Source of the DNA: Microbulbifer halophilus
Lineage (GTDB): Bacteria; Pseudomonadota; Gammaproteobacteria; Pseudomonadales; Cellvibrionaceae
Assembly: GCF_026183675.1 (NCBI RefSeq)
Contig: NZ_JAPIVK010000027.1
Coordinates: 1-64,000, forward strand
Direction: 5' to 3'
Length of the DNA: 64,000 bases
Shown here: one piece after another, positions 55,718 to 64,000 of the stretch
Numbering within the stretch: position 1 is the stretch's first letter
Layout: every line of letters begins with the position of its first letter
The notes under the pieces: model-generated
Told to the model about the DNA's origin: nothing
What the model saw: the letters and a program-made list of their open reading frames with translations, nothing else
The model's database searches: none
Position numbers and translations under genes: made by a program

Positions 55718-55993
55718 TTATTTATCCCGGGGTTCCTTGTCCTTTTCCTTCGCCGGGTCCTGCTGCGGTTTCTCCGGCTCGTCGTGCTTCAGGCCCTCCG
55801 GGTCCTTTTCCTCCTCCTCTTCTTCTTCGTCCTTGTCCTTGTTTTTGTCTTCGTCCTTCATCGCCTTTTTGAAGCCCTTGATGGCGCCGCCCAGGTCGCC
55901 GCCGAGATTTTTCAGGCGCTTGGTGCCGAACAGCAGCAACACGATGACCAGAACAATCAGCAACTGCCAGATACTAATTCCGCCGAATCCCAT
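55718..55993 (-). CDS. tatA: Tat translocase subunit TatA
   Basis: A 91-residue pore-forming subunit. One helix ([18 protein letters not shown]), then [21 protein letters not shown] amphipathic helix, and a highly charged Lys/Glu tail of about 45 residues including a run of seven Glu. Confidence 0.96.
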   Translation of the reverse strand: MGFGGISIWQLLIVLVIVLLLFGTKRLKNLGGDLGGAIKGFKKAMKDEDKNKDKDEEEEEEEKDPEGLKHDEPEKPQQDPAKEKDKEPRDK

Positions 55994-56035
55994 GGTTTTC
56001 TCCAGATTGGTTTCGCCTGCGAGCAGGCTCCTACA

Positions 56036-56389
56036 TTAATCTTGCGTCCGAGAGGCTTTCTCTTCCAGGCCGGAGAGGCCGAAGCGGCGACCCAGCTCGT
56101 TCAGCACCTCCTGTGAGTCCGCTCCCAGGTGGGAAAGCATCACCAGGGAATGGAACCAGAGGTCGGCGGTCTCGGCGATCATTGCCTGCCGGTCGCCGCC
56201 GCTCTCGACATCCTTGGCGGCGAGGATCACCTCGGTGGCCTCCTCGCCGACTTTTTCCAGGATCTTGTTCAGGCCCTTGCGGTGCAGGCTGGCCACGTAG
56301 GAGCCTTCAGCGGCACGAGAGCCTTCGGCATCCGCGTCTTGTTTGCGGCTTTCCAGCACCGCGTCCAGTTGCTGCAGCAGATCACTCAT
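56036..56389 (-). CDS. hisE: phosphoribosyl-ATP pyrophosphatase
   Basis: A 117-residue MazG-fold enzyme for the second step of histidine synthesis. [19 protein letters not shown] and [16 protein letters not shown] hold the ExxE and ExxD metal ligands. An insertion ([16 protein letters not shown]) gives a slightly longer N-terminal loop. Overlaps hisI by eight bases. Confidence 0.95.
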   Translation of the reverse strand: MSDLLQQLDAVLESRKQDADAEGSRAAEGSYVASLHRKGLNKILEKVGEEATEVILAAKDVESGGDRQAMIAETADLWFHSLVMLSHLGADSQEVLNELGRRFGLSGLEEKASRTQD

Positions 56390-56783
56390 AGATGGTTTCC
56401 GGGTCCTTGATCACGGGCTGATTGGTACGCCATTCGCCGCCGTCCAGCACGCGGTAGAAGCAGCTGGTGCGGCCGGTATGGCAGGCGATACCGCCCAGTT
56501 GCTCCACCAGCAGCAGTACCGTATCGCCGTCGCAGTCCAGGCGCATCTCCCGCACCTGCTGCACATGGCCGGAGGACTCGCCCTTGCGCCAGAGTTTACC
56601 GCGGGAACGCGACCAGTATACGGCACGTTTTTCATCGATGGTCAGCGCCAGTGACTCGCGGTTCATCCACGCCATCATCAGTATGCGCCCGGTCTTGGCG
56701 TCCTGGGCGATGGCGGGTACCAGGCCGTCGCTGTTCCAGGCGACTTCGTCGAGCAGGGCGGTGTCGGAATCTGCTTGGGTCAA
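56382..56783 (-). CDS. hisI: phosphoribosyl-AMP cyclohydrolase
   Basis: A 133-residue zinc enzyme, third step of histidine synthesis. [39 protein letters not shown] and [11 protein letters not shown] carry the three zinc cysteines and Mg-binding aspartates. Confidence 0.96.
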   Translation of the reverse strand: MTQADSDTALLDEVAWNSDGLVPAIAQDAKTGRILMMAWMNRESLALTIDEKRAVYWSRSRGKLWRKGESSGHVQQVREMRLDCDGDTVLLLVEQLGGIACHTGRTSCFYRVLDGGEWRTNQPVIKDPETIYE

Positions 56784-56888
56784 TGTGTCTCCTTAAGACT
56801 TGCTGACTCTCTAGTGTAGGTTGGGGTGCCGCCCAATAGCGGGCCTGCGGCCCGGCAATGCGGAGCTGGAGCTCCGCGGTCCCGGGAC

Positions 56889-58499
56889 CTACGGCCACAG
56901 CAGCAGGGCCAGGGCGGCGATGCCCATGATCCAGCCGATGGGCGGCAACTGTGCCAGCCAGCCGGGGGCGGCCACAGCGGCGGTGCCCGCTACCAGGGCG
57001 ACACCGGCGGCGCGGCGCAGGTACTGGCGGCGGCCGCGGCGGTGGCTGACGGCCAGTTGCTCGCCGATATGCTCCAGTTGCGGACCCAGCTCCCGCGACT
57101 GCTCCAGCGAGGAATACACCAGCTGCGGCAGGTGCGGAAACTTCTCCAGCCACTCGGGCCCATAGCGCTGTATCTCACCGAAAATCGTCTTCGGGTGGAT
57201 GCGGTCCCGCATCCATCCCTCCAGGAATGGATGGGCAGTTTTCCACAGATCCAGTTGTGGATAAAGTTGCCGCCCCAGCCCCTCGATATTCAACAACGTT
57301 TTCTGCAGCAGCACCAGTTGCGGCTGCACCGCCATATCGAACCTTCGAGCCGTCTGGAACAAGCTGATCAGCACCCGCGCGAAGGAGATCTCCCCCAGCG
57401 GTTTCTCGAAGATCGGCTCGCACACGGCGCGGATCGCCGCCTCGAAGGTGTTCACCGGCGTGTCCGCGCGCACCCAGCCGCTCTGTACATGCAACTCCGC
57501 CACCATGCGGTAGTCGCGGCGGAACATCGCCAGCAGGTTGCGGGCCAGGTAGTACTGATCCTCCCGCGACAGGCTGCCGACGATGGCGGTGTCCACGGCG
57601 ATATACTGCGGCCGCTGCGGGTGTCTGCGGGAGACGAAGATATTGCCCGGGTGCATGTCGGCGTGGAAAAAATTGTGCTGGAATACCTGCTTGAAGAAGA
57701 TCTCCACACCCCGCTCGGCCAGCCGTTTCATATCGGTGTCCTGGGCCCGGAGCTGCGCCAGGTCCGTGACCGGGATGCCGTCGATACGCTCCAGCACCAG
57801 CACATTCTCGCGGGTGAAGTCCCAGTAGACCTCGGGGATATACAGCAGCGGCGAGTTGGCGAAGTTGCGCCTCAGCTGGCTGGCGTTGGCGCCCTCGCGC
57901 ACCAGGTCCAGCTCGCCCTCGATGGTGTGGCGGTAGTCTTCCACCACCTCCACCGGGCGCAGGCGCGGGCCGTCCGGCACCAGGCGCGCCACCCAGCGGG
58001 CCAGCACCTGCAGCAGGCGCAGATCCTGCTCGATGACCTTATCGATACCCGGGCGCAGCACCTTCACCACCACCGACTCGCCAGTGTGCAGGCGCGCCGT
58101 ATGCACCTGGGCCACCGAGGCGGAGGCCAGCGGCTCGCGATCGAACCCGGCGAACAGCTCGTCCACCGGCGCGGCCAGCGCGTCCTCGATCAGCGCGATA
58201 CAGTCATCGCTGGGGAAGGGCGGCACATTGTCCTGCAGGCGATCCAGTTCCTCGACCATGTCCGGCGGCAGCAGGTCCGGGCGCGTCGACAGCAACTGGC
58301 CGAACTTCACAAAGATTGGCCCCAGTTCCTCCAGCGCGCGGCGCAGCCGCTCGCCGCGGCCCGCCTTCGGCTGCGGCAGTATCTTCAGGGGCAACATCAA
58401 ACCGCGCAGCCACAGCGGGCGGCGCCCGGCGGGCACCAGGCTGTCGAGGCGGTAGCGCAGGAAGACCCGCGCGATGGTAAAACTGCGTGCGACGGGCAA
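56889..58499 (-). CDS. ubiB: ubiquinone biosynthesis atypical kinase UbiB
   Basis: A 536-residue ABC1/ADCK kinase-like ATPase required for ubiquinone hydroxylation steps. The TTG start (GGAGGG ten bases upstream, two bases after ubiJ) gives a length like the 546-residue E. coli protein; a longer frame overlapping ubiJ is unlikely. Visible: KxGQ motif [34 protein letters not shown] (Ala-rich loop), VVKVLRPG lysine, [10 protein letters not shown] catalytic loop and VDTAIVGSL. Two C-terminal helices anchor it. Confidence 0.95.
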   Translation of the reverse strand: MPVARSFTIARVFLRYRLDSLVPAGRRPLWLRGLMLPLKILPQPKAGRGERLRRALEELGPIFVKFGQLLSTRPDLLPPDMVEELDRLQDNVPPFPSDDCIALIEDALAAPVDELFAGFDREPLASASVAQVHTARLHTGESVVVKVLRPGIDKVIEQDLRLLQVLARWVARLVPDGPRLRPVEVVEDYRHTIEGELDLVREGANASQLRRNFANSPLLYIPEVYWDFTRENVLVLERIDGIPVTDLAQLRAQDTDMKRLAERGVEIFFKQVFQHNFFHADMHPGNIFVSRRHPQRPQYIAVDTAIVGSLSREDQYYLARNLLAMFRRDYRMVAELHVQSGWVRADTPVNTFEAAIRAVCEPIFEKPLGEISFARVLISLFQTARRFDMAVQPQLVLLQKTLLNIEGLGRQLYPQLDLWKTAHPFLEGWMRDRIHPKTIFGEIQRYGPEWLEKFPHLPQLVYSSLEQSRELGPQLEHIGEQLAVSHRRGRRQYLRRAAGVALVAGTAAVAAPGWLAQLPPIGWIMGIAALALLLWP

Positions 58500-58501
58500 G
58501 G

Positions 58502-59128
58502 TTATTCGCCCTCCATACGCGAGAATCGCTCGCGCAGAATCCGCACCCGCGCCTCCAGGCGATCGGTGGCCAGCACCAGATCCTGCAGATCGTCGCTGAA
58601 GGCCTCGAACTGCGCCTTCGGCGGCGTAAGCTGCCACTCCTCGCTGACCGCCTCCGCGGCCGCCGACGGCGCCCGCTCCAGGTTGCCGCGCAGCCAGCTG
58701 ACCGCCGAGCGCAGCGTCTCGCCCACGGCGTGGGCCGGCACATCGCCGACGATCTTCGCCAGTGGCTCCTCCCAGTCGATCTCCAGATCGCGCATGATGG
58801 CCTGCAGCTCCGCCAGCAGCGCGCTGGAACCGGAGATGGTCACGCCCAGCCCGGCCGGCGTGGCGTCAGCGTCACGTATCAGGCGCAGAAAGGCGATGGC
58901 GGAACCGCGCAGCCGGGTGGTGACCTCACCCTCCCAGTGGTGGCGCACCCGCACCTGGTCACCCTCGATACAGAGGCAGAACTGCAGGCTCGGTGCCGTC
59001 AGGTCCAGGCCCAGGGCCTTGCCGTCCAGCTTCTGCAGGCGCGCGCGGGTGCCCGGGTCGTATTGCAGGGCGGTGTTGATCGCGGTTTCCAGCGCGGCGT
59101 CGAAGCCGGCGCGAAAGGTCGGGTCCAA
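58502..59128 (-). CDS. ubiJ: ubiquinone biosynthesis accessory factor UbiJ (SCP2)
   Basis: A 208-residue SCP2-fold protein (about 15-115: [37 protein letters not shown]) plus a C-terminal coiled coil. Binds hydrophobic quinone intermediates in the Ubi complex, between ubiE and ubiB as usual. Confidence 0.93.
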   Translation of the reverse strand: MDPTFRAGFDAALETAINTALQYDPGTRARLQKLDGKALGLDLTAPSLQFCLCIEGDQVRVRHHWEGEVTTRLRGSAIAFLRLIRDADATPAGLGVTISGSSALLAELQAIMRDLEIDWEEPLAKIVGDVPAHAVGETLRSAVSWLRGNLERAPSAAAEAVSEEWQLTPPKAQFEAFSDDLQDLVLATDRLEARVRILRERFSRMEGE

Positions 59129-59180
59129 AGTTATGTCCTTAACTCAGTTTCGGAGTCACAAGTGCCTAATGCTGGCACAA

Positions 59181-59288
59181 GCCGGAGCGGGGTATGTCTT
59201 TCCGGGACTGTCTGCGAGAGGGACCTCGCAGACAAGCCTCCAGGGATGGATTCACGGCGTGTCCCGGAAAGACATACCCCGCTCCGGC
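59181..59288. repeat. nested long palindrome between ubiE and ubiJ
   Basis: 59181-59208 and 59261-59288 are perfect 28-base inverted repeats (outer GCCGGAGCGGGGTATGTC). The 52-base centre contains a second perfect 10-bp hairpin, TGTCTGCGAG/CTCGCAGACA (59209-59234). Probably a dispersed MITE or REP-like element; transcribed in the ubi operon it would fold strongly. Confidence 0.85.
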
Positions 59289-59334
59289 TCCCGGAACCGC
59301 CCTCAGCTCTCCGGCGTTCCGGTTCCGCCCTGTC

Positions 59335-60084
59335 TCAGGGCTTGATGCCCTTGTGCAGTGCGACGATACCGCCGGTCATATTGTGGAACTCGCAATCCAC
59401 AAAACCGGCGTCGGTCATCATCTGTTTCAGCGTCTCCTGGTCCGGATGCATACGGATACTCTCCGCCAGGTAGCGGTAGCTGTCGGCGTCGTCCGCCACC
59501 AGCTTGCCCATAAACGGCAGCAGGCGGAAAGAGTACTGGTCGTACACCTTCTCCAGCAGCTTCGACTCCGGCTTGGAAAACTCCAGCACCAGCAGGCGGC
59601 CGCCGGGCTTCAGCACCCGCAGCATCGAGCGCAGCGCCAGGTCCTTGTCGGTGACATTGCGCAGGCCGAAGGCGATGGTGATGCAATCAAAGGTCTCGTC
59701 CGGGAAGGGCAGGTACTGGGCATCCGCCTGCACCGGCGCCACATTGCCGGCGATGCCCCGGTCCAGCAGCCGGTCGCGGCCCACTTTCAGCATCGACTCG
59801 TTGATATCCGCCAGCACCACCTGGCCCTCCGGCCCCACGATGCGCGAAAAGCGCGCCGTCAGATCGCCGGTGCCGCCGGCAATATCCAGGATCGACTGCC
59901 CCGGGCGGGCGCCGGAAAGCTCGATGGTGAACCGCTTCCAGAGGCGGTGAACGCCGCCGGACATCAGGTCGTTCATCACATCGTAGCGCGCCGCCACCGA
60001 GTGGAAGACATCCGCCACGCGGCCGGCCTTCTCATCCACTGGGACTTCCTGATAGCCGAAGTGGGTGGTCTTGCGATCCTTCAT
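59335..60084 (-). CDS. ubiE: ubiquinone/menaquinone C-methyltransferase UbiE
   Basis: A 249-residue SAM-dependent methyltransferase. ATG at 60084 starts at [12 protein letters not shown] as in the family. [16 protein letters not shown] is the SAM loop, [10 protein letters not shown] motif and [11 protein letters not shown] the UbiE/COQ5 signature. C-methylates the benzoquinol ring. Confidence 0.97.
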   Translation of the reverse strand: MKDRKTTHFGYQEVPVDEKAGRVADVFHSVAARYDVMNDLMSGGVHRLWKRFTIELSGARPGQSILDIAGGTGDLTARFSRIVGPEGQVVLADINESMLKVGRDRLLDRGIAGNVAPVQADAQYLPFPDETFDCITIAFGLRNVTDKDLALRSMLRVLKPGGRLLVLEFSKPESKLLEKVYDQYSFRLLPFMGKLVADDADSYRYLAESIRMHPDQETLKQMMTDAGFVDCEFHNMTGGIVALHKGIKP

Positions 60085-60212
60085 GGTGTGCCTGCTGAGC
60101 CGCTTTCTATTGAATTCAGGGGCAGCATTGTACATTGACCGGCACGCCGCGGCACCGCCCGCTCACTAAACTTCAGAGGGAGGCAGACAGGCACAACGGA
60201 GGCGAGAGCACC

Positions 60213-61028
60213 ATGGCCTATCGGCTGGACAGCGACACCCCACTCGGACGCGCCCTGCGCACGGCGGCCCGGCAACAGCTGGCGGATGCCGCCGAAGACC
60301 TGACCGCGCTGCCGGAAGAAGAGGCCGTGCACGCAACGCGCAAACACTGCAAGAAACTGCGCGCCTTGCTGCGCCTGGTGCGCGGCGAACTCGGCGACCT
60401 CTACCGCTACGAGAACGCCCACTACCGCACCCTCGCCAACACCCTGTCTACCAGCCGAGACGCCGTCTCCCTGCGCGATGCGCTGGAGAAGCTGTCTCCC
60501 GACGACAAATTCCCCCAGATCCAGAGCTTCCTCGAATCCCGCATCCAGCGCACCGAAGAACCGGCCTTGCGGACCGCCGCCGAACTGCTGCACCAGGGCG
60601 CCGCCCGTATCGACCACTGGCCGCTGGACCACCTGCGCTGGCGCAACGCCCGCAAGGGCTACCGGCGCAGCTACAAGCGGGCCCGCAAGGCCATGAAGAA
60701 GGCGTTTGAAGAGGAGACGCCGGAGCAATTTCACGAATACCGCAAGCGGGTGAAGGACCACTGGTATCACACGCGGCTGCTGGAAGATAAATATGCAGAG
60801 GCGCTGGGCGGCCGACGCAAGCCTTTGAAGAAGCTGGCCAGTGCGCTCGGGGACTGGCGGGATCTGCAGTTGTTGCGCAGGCGGCTGGTGCTTGAGGGGG
60901 AGTCATTCGAAGGTGAGCTGATTCCGCTGCTGGATGCCATTGAGGCGCGGCTCGGCGAATTGCGCCGGAAGCTAGAAAAGCTCAGCCGCAAGCTGTTTGT
61001 GGACAAGAAATTCGCTTTCGACGACTGA
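60213..61028 (+). CDS. CHAD domain protein
   Basis: A 271-residue helical protein. EEEAVHATRKHCKKLRALLRLVR near residue 35 is the conserved-histidine CHAD motif; a second, FHEYRKRVKDHWYHTRLLE, near 178. CHAD domains bind inorganic polyphosphate through basic surfaces. No adjacent CYTH or ppk. Divergent from ubiE; GGAGG lies nine to ten bases before the ATG. Confidence 0.9.
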   Translation: MAYRLDSDTPLGRALRTAARQQLADAAEDLTALPEEEAVHATRKHCKKLRALLRLVRGELGDLYRYENAHYRTLANTLSTSRDAVSLRDALEKLSPDDKFPQIQSFLESRIQRTEEPALRTAAELLHQGAARIDHWPLDHLRWRNARKGYRRSYKRARKAMKKAFEEETPEQFHEYRKRVKDHWYHTRLLEDKYAEALGGRRKPLKKLASALGDWRDLQLLRRRLVLEGESFEGELIPLLDAIEARLGELRRKLEKLSRKLFVDKKFAFDD

Positions 61029-61142
61029 TACCTTCCTTCACCAGCCAGATCCGACCTCCCGACCCCTCAAATTCGCCGAAAAATGTGATAGCTTCAGCAT
61101 TATCGGCGCCCAATGGCGCTCAGAAAAGGAGAAATGGCCAAG

Positions 61143-61604
61143 ATGTTGGAATGGCTGAACACACATATCGCCTACTGGCACTGGCTGGTCCTCGGCCTGC
61201 TGCTGGTGACGGCAGAAATCTTCGTTTCCGGATTCGTTCTCTTCTGGTTTGGTATCGCCGCACTGCTGATGGGTGCCGTGCTGATCGTCGTGGACATGCC
61301 GATCGCACTGCAGCTACTGCTGTGGGCCGGCAGCTCCATCGCACTGGTGATCGGCTGGTACAAGCTGATCCGCCCCCAATGGAAAGATCGCACCACCTCC
61401 GGCATGGCCGCCGAGGCCCTGACCGGCCAGGTGGGACTCGCACTGGAATCCAACGCTGGCCGCAAGCGCGGCCGACTCAAATTCCCCGCGCCGATACTCG
61501 GCGAAGAGGAGTGGCAGTTTATCTGCAACGAGGAAGTCGCCATCGGCGACCGGGTGCAGGTAACCGATATCTCCGGCAATACCTTGATAGTCACCCGCCT
61601 ATAA
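61143..61604 (+). CDS. NfeD family membrane protein
   Basis: A 153-residue short NfeD: two or three helices (to about 75), then an OB-fold domain (LTGQVGLALESNAG, RVQVTDISGNTLIV). AAGGAG at 61126-61131 fits the ATG at 61143 better than 61134 (two bases away). Acts with the SPFH protein encoded next in membrane microdomains. Confidence 0.88.
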   Translation: MLEWLNTHIAYWHWLVLGLLLVTAEIFVSGFVLFWFGIAALLMGAVLIVVDMPIALQLLLWAGSSIALVIGWYKLIRPQWKDRTTSGMAAEALTGQVGLALESNAGRKRGRLKFPAPILGEEEWQFICNEEVAIGDRVQVTDISGNTLIVTRL

Positions 61605-61627
61605 GAAGCAAGGAGCCCCAAACAATC

Positions 61628-61652
61628 GTCATTCCGGCGAACGCCGGAATCC
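61628..61652. repeat. dispersed GTCATTCCGG palindrome
   Basis: GTCATTCCGGCGAACGCCGG then AATCC: a typical palindrome lying between the nfeD and SPFH genes. Confidence 0.6.
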
Positions 61653-61767
61653 AGAAAGCCCCCAAAGCCCCTGGACTCCGGCCAACCCCGCAGTGACTAA
61701 CGGCACTTACTCATAACTCCAAAAAACTCGATTCAATCGAGCATAAGACTAGAAAAAGGAAACAGCA

Positions 61768-62613
61768 GTGGAAGGTTTATCGGTCATTCTGGCCCTGGTA
61801 GTACTGATCGTCGTCACCATCGCCATGGGCGTACGCATCGTACCCCAGGGTTCCAAACATATCGTCCAGCGCCTGGGTAAATACCACAAAACGCTGACAC
61901 CGGGCATGAACGTAATCATCCCCTACGTCGACAAGGTTCCCTACAAGGTAACCACCAAGGACATAGTACTGGATATCCCCTCACAGGAAGTCATCACCCA
62001 GGACAACGCCGCCATCATTGCCAACGCCGTGGCCTATATCAATATCGTCTCGCCGGAGAAGGCCGTCTACGGTGTTGAGAGCTACGAAATCGCCATCCAG
62101 AACCTGATCCAGACCGCCCTGCGCTCCATCGTCGGTGAGATGTCACTGGACTCGGCACTGTCCTCCCGTGACCTGATCAAGGCAAAACTGAAAGAGGGTA
62201 TCTCCGACGATATCGCCGACTGGGGCATCAACCTGAAGACCGTCGAAATCCAGGATATCAACCCGTCCGAAACCATGCAGACGGCGATGGAAGAGCAGGC
62301 CGCGGCCGAACGCCAGCGCCGCGCGACCGTGACCCGCGCCGAAGGGGAGAAGCAGGCGGCGATTCTGGAAGCCGACGGCCGCCTGGAGGCCTCCAAGCGC
62401 GATGCCAAGGCGCAGGTGGTGCTGGCAGATGCCAGCCGTGAGGCTATCGAGCGAGTTTCGGCCGCTATTGGTGAACAGGAGATGCCGGTGATGTATCTTT
62501 TGGGGGAGCGTTATATTACGGCACTATCGGAGCTTTCGCAGTCGGACAATGCGAAGAATGTGATTTTACCGGCGGATTTGCCGCAGGCGGTGAAGGGGTT
62601 GTTGAACAGATAG
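61768..62613 (+). CDS. SPFH/stomatin-like membrane protein
   Basis: A 281-residue protein with one N-terminal helix (4-24), SPFH domain (25-190: IVPQGSKHIVQRLGKYHKTL, AVYGVESYEIAIQNLIQTAL) and an Ala/Glu-rich coiled coil (AEGEKQAAILEADGRLEA). Resembles QmcA. Paired with NfeD as usual. Confidence 0.93.
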   Translation: MEGLSVILALVVLIVVTIAMGVRIVPQGSKHIVQRLGKYHKTLTPGMNVIIPYVDKVPYKVTTKDIVLDIPSQEVITQDNAAIIANAVAYINIVSPEKAVYGVESYEIAIQNLIQTALRSIVGEMSLDSALSSRDLIKAKLKEGISDDIADWGINLKTVEIQDINPSETMQTAMEEQAAAERQRRATVTRAEGEKQAAILEADGRLEASKRDAKAQVVLADASREAIERVSAAIGEQEMPVMYLLGERYITALSELSQSDNAKNVILPADLPQAVKGLLNR

Positions 62614-62751
62614 CTGCGATATACCCGGAACCGCATCGGCCCGGGTTAACCGGTCTTCTGGTTAAGTTTCCAAGGGTGAGGATTAGCTTTGCTATCAGCT
62701 TGTTATCAATAGCAGGACCGGCATGCTGGTCTGTTACGATTTGCCCCTTTT

Positions 62752-62840
62752 ACCTATAACAAGGCTAGGCTGACGGGCGCTTTAAACAACGCGCTTCGCT
62801 CTAAAAACGCTCCAACCACTGCAGCTGACAACGTTAGTCC
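62752..62840. other. candidate second attC-like site
   Basis: CTATAACAAGG at the left and ACGTTAGTC at the right provide AAC/GTT cores 75 bases apart; GGGCGCTTT and AAAACGCTCC can pair inside. The left core AACAAGGC is shared with the site at 33-151. Pairing near the ends is poor, so it may be chance. The gap 62614-62907 holds nothing else. Confidence 0.35.
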
Positions 62841-62907
62841 CGAAGATTTATCGAAATAATTATAGCAGTACTAAGATTAATCCAAATAAAAATCATGGGA
62901 GTATCTT

Positions 62908-64000
62908 TTGAAGATAATATCAGTGTTTAATAATAAAGGCGGGGTTGGTAAATCGACGCTTAGTTTCCATTTAGCACATGCTTTAGCTGAAAAGGGCGTA
63001 AAAACCCTAATGGTAGATTTAGATCCTCAGTCGAATCTTACCTTGCAGTGCATGTCCTCGGAAGAGCTAGAAGAATTGTGGACAGAAGAAGAGCCTTTTA
63101 TCGAGGACTTTCAGGCTGCACTGGATGACAGTCAAGGTAGCTTTTCAGAATTTCTCTCGAAATCTAGATCGGTGCATTGCCATTTAAAGCCAATTGAGGA
63201 TGGTGTTTTCGAATCCTTCGAACTTAGTGAAGTATACAACGCGGCACCAAACCTTGGCTTGATACCTGGTCGCCTAAGCCTTCACACTTTTGAAGACAAG
63301 CTTGCTAAATCATGGAGTGATGCCTTCATGGGTGATCCACAAGCCTTGCGGCTTTTAACGGGAATCAGGCGCCTGTGCTTGGATGTTGGTGAAAAACATG
63401 GTTATGACGTCGCAATAATTGATACATCACCAAGCTTAGGGATGATGAATCGCGTTATTATTTCCACGTCCACGGGTTTCTTTGTACCTTGTATGCCAGA
63501 TATGTTTTCCACTTTTGGGCTCACTAATATAGGCCTCGCATTAGAAACATGGAGGTCACAGTTTAATGTAATGTACAGTCTTTTATCTGACAAAAAGCGT
63601 AGTGCATTTCCAGACCACTTTGTAAAGCTACTGGGATATACAATTTATAATGCACGCCGATACACGGGACAAAATGAGTATGACTTAGCTACTGCACATT
63701 ATGCATACGCTAGCAGGTTGCCAAAGGTTATCGAAGATAAGATACCTAAAGAGTGCTATGCCCACCTTGCAGAAGGGGTCATATCAAGACCTATAGGCGG
63801 AACATCTGTCATGCATTCGCATAACACATTGCCATCTATGGCCCAGAAGTATCGAACGCCAATGTGGAATGTTCCCGATCTGACCAATCTCGAACCTGAA
63901 GACAGAAGTACGATCTCAGGGAATCGTGGAATGTATACTGCAAAGCAGGGTGCATACCATGCTTTTGCAGACGAGATTATGAATCGTGTCAAAGGGGTGG
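62908..64000 (+). CDS. ParA family ATPase (partial, runs off the window)
   Basis: At least 364 residues, open at the window end. The TTG start has GGGAG six bases upstream. NNKGGVGKSTLSFHLAHAL is the deviant Walker A (both lysines), MVDLDPQSN the A' motif and AIIDTSPSLG the Walker B, all as in ParA/Soj. Between residues 45 and 140 lies a large insertion rich in Glu/Ser, not usual for chromosomal ParA. Codon use is strongly AT-rich against its neighbours. It may belong to an integrated element or a defence module; no ParB is visible. Confidence 0.85.
   Translation, partial: MKIISVFNNKGGVGKSTLSFHLAHALAEKGVKTLMVDLDPQSNLTLQCMSSEELEELWTEEEPFIEDFQAALDDSQGSFSEFLSKSRSVHCHLKPIEDGVFESFELSEVYNAAPNLGLIPGRLSLHTFEDKLAKSWSDAFMGDPQALRLLTGIRRLCLDVGEKHGYDVAIIDTSPSLGMMNRVIISTSTGFFVPCMPDMFSTFGLTNIGLALETWRSQFNVMYSLLSDKKRSAFPDHFVKLLGYTIYNARRYTGQNEYDLATAHYAYASRLPKVIEDKIPKECYAHLAEGVISRPIGGTSVMHSHNTLPSMAQKYRTPMWNVPDLTNLEPEDRSTISGNRGMYTAKQGAYHAFADEIMNRVKGV

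Overview
The window reads as a chromosomal segment of a marine, polysaccharide-degrading gammaproteobacterium, most likely of the Cellvibrionales (Microbulbifer-like). The clues are a subtilase with two chitin-binding modules, a large TonB-dependent receptor, an orphan ectoine hydroxylase, the ubiE-ubiJ-ubiB-hisI-hisE-tatABC order and the glnA-DUF4124-ntrB-ntrC order. This placement is inference from gene content; no rRNA or tRNA gene is visible.

Layout. 1-2200: an attC-like integron recombination site closing a cassette that encodes a HEPN-like protein, then about 1.5 kb with no convincing gene. 2200-9600: secreted chitin-binding protease, then the nitrogen-control locus on the minus strand (glnA with a textbook sigma-54 promoter, a DUF4124 protein, ntrB, ntrC). 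9600-18800: thiI, a TonB-dependent receptor, a NYN-domain protein, typA/bipA and three small genes. 18900-31000: a tightly overlapping operon for Alternative Complex III (actABCDEF), a Sco-type copper chaperone and a caa3-type (A2 subfamily) cytochrome c oxidase, in effect a complete quinol-to-oxygen chain. 31000-41100: DUF899, a GlxA-type regulator, relics (HsdS, VOC, IS481), DUF1428, a macro-domain protein, a diguanylate cyclase, a GT-C/GtrA/GtrB glycosylation operon and an AT-rich chimeric serine hydrolase. 41100-53700: CCC1/VIT1 transporter, EctD, PQQ sugar dehydrogenase, thioesterase, DUF885 lipoprotein, MscS, Tag, an SDR, dtd, a half-destroyed DUF433/DUF5615 pair and a lipoprotein aminopeptidase. 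53700-62600: MliC-like lipoprotein, the ubi-his-tat cluster, a CHAD protein and the NfeD/SPFH pair. 62700-64000: a second, weaker attC-like sequence and an AT-rich ParA-family ATPase running off the edge.

How the parts connect. The respiratory operon has nine successive four- to fourteen-base gene overlaps, so its products are probably made in fixed ratio and assembled as one supercomplex. GlnA/NtrB/NtrC form the nitrogen feedback circuit. UbiE, UbiJ and UbiB make the ubiquinone that the respiratory complex would oxidise; TatABC exports folded cofactor proteins such as, plausibly, ActB. Dispersed palindromic repeats sit in many intergenic gaps, including inside the respiratory operon, and several gene relics show recent local rearrangement.
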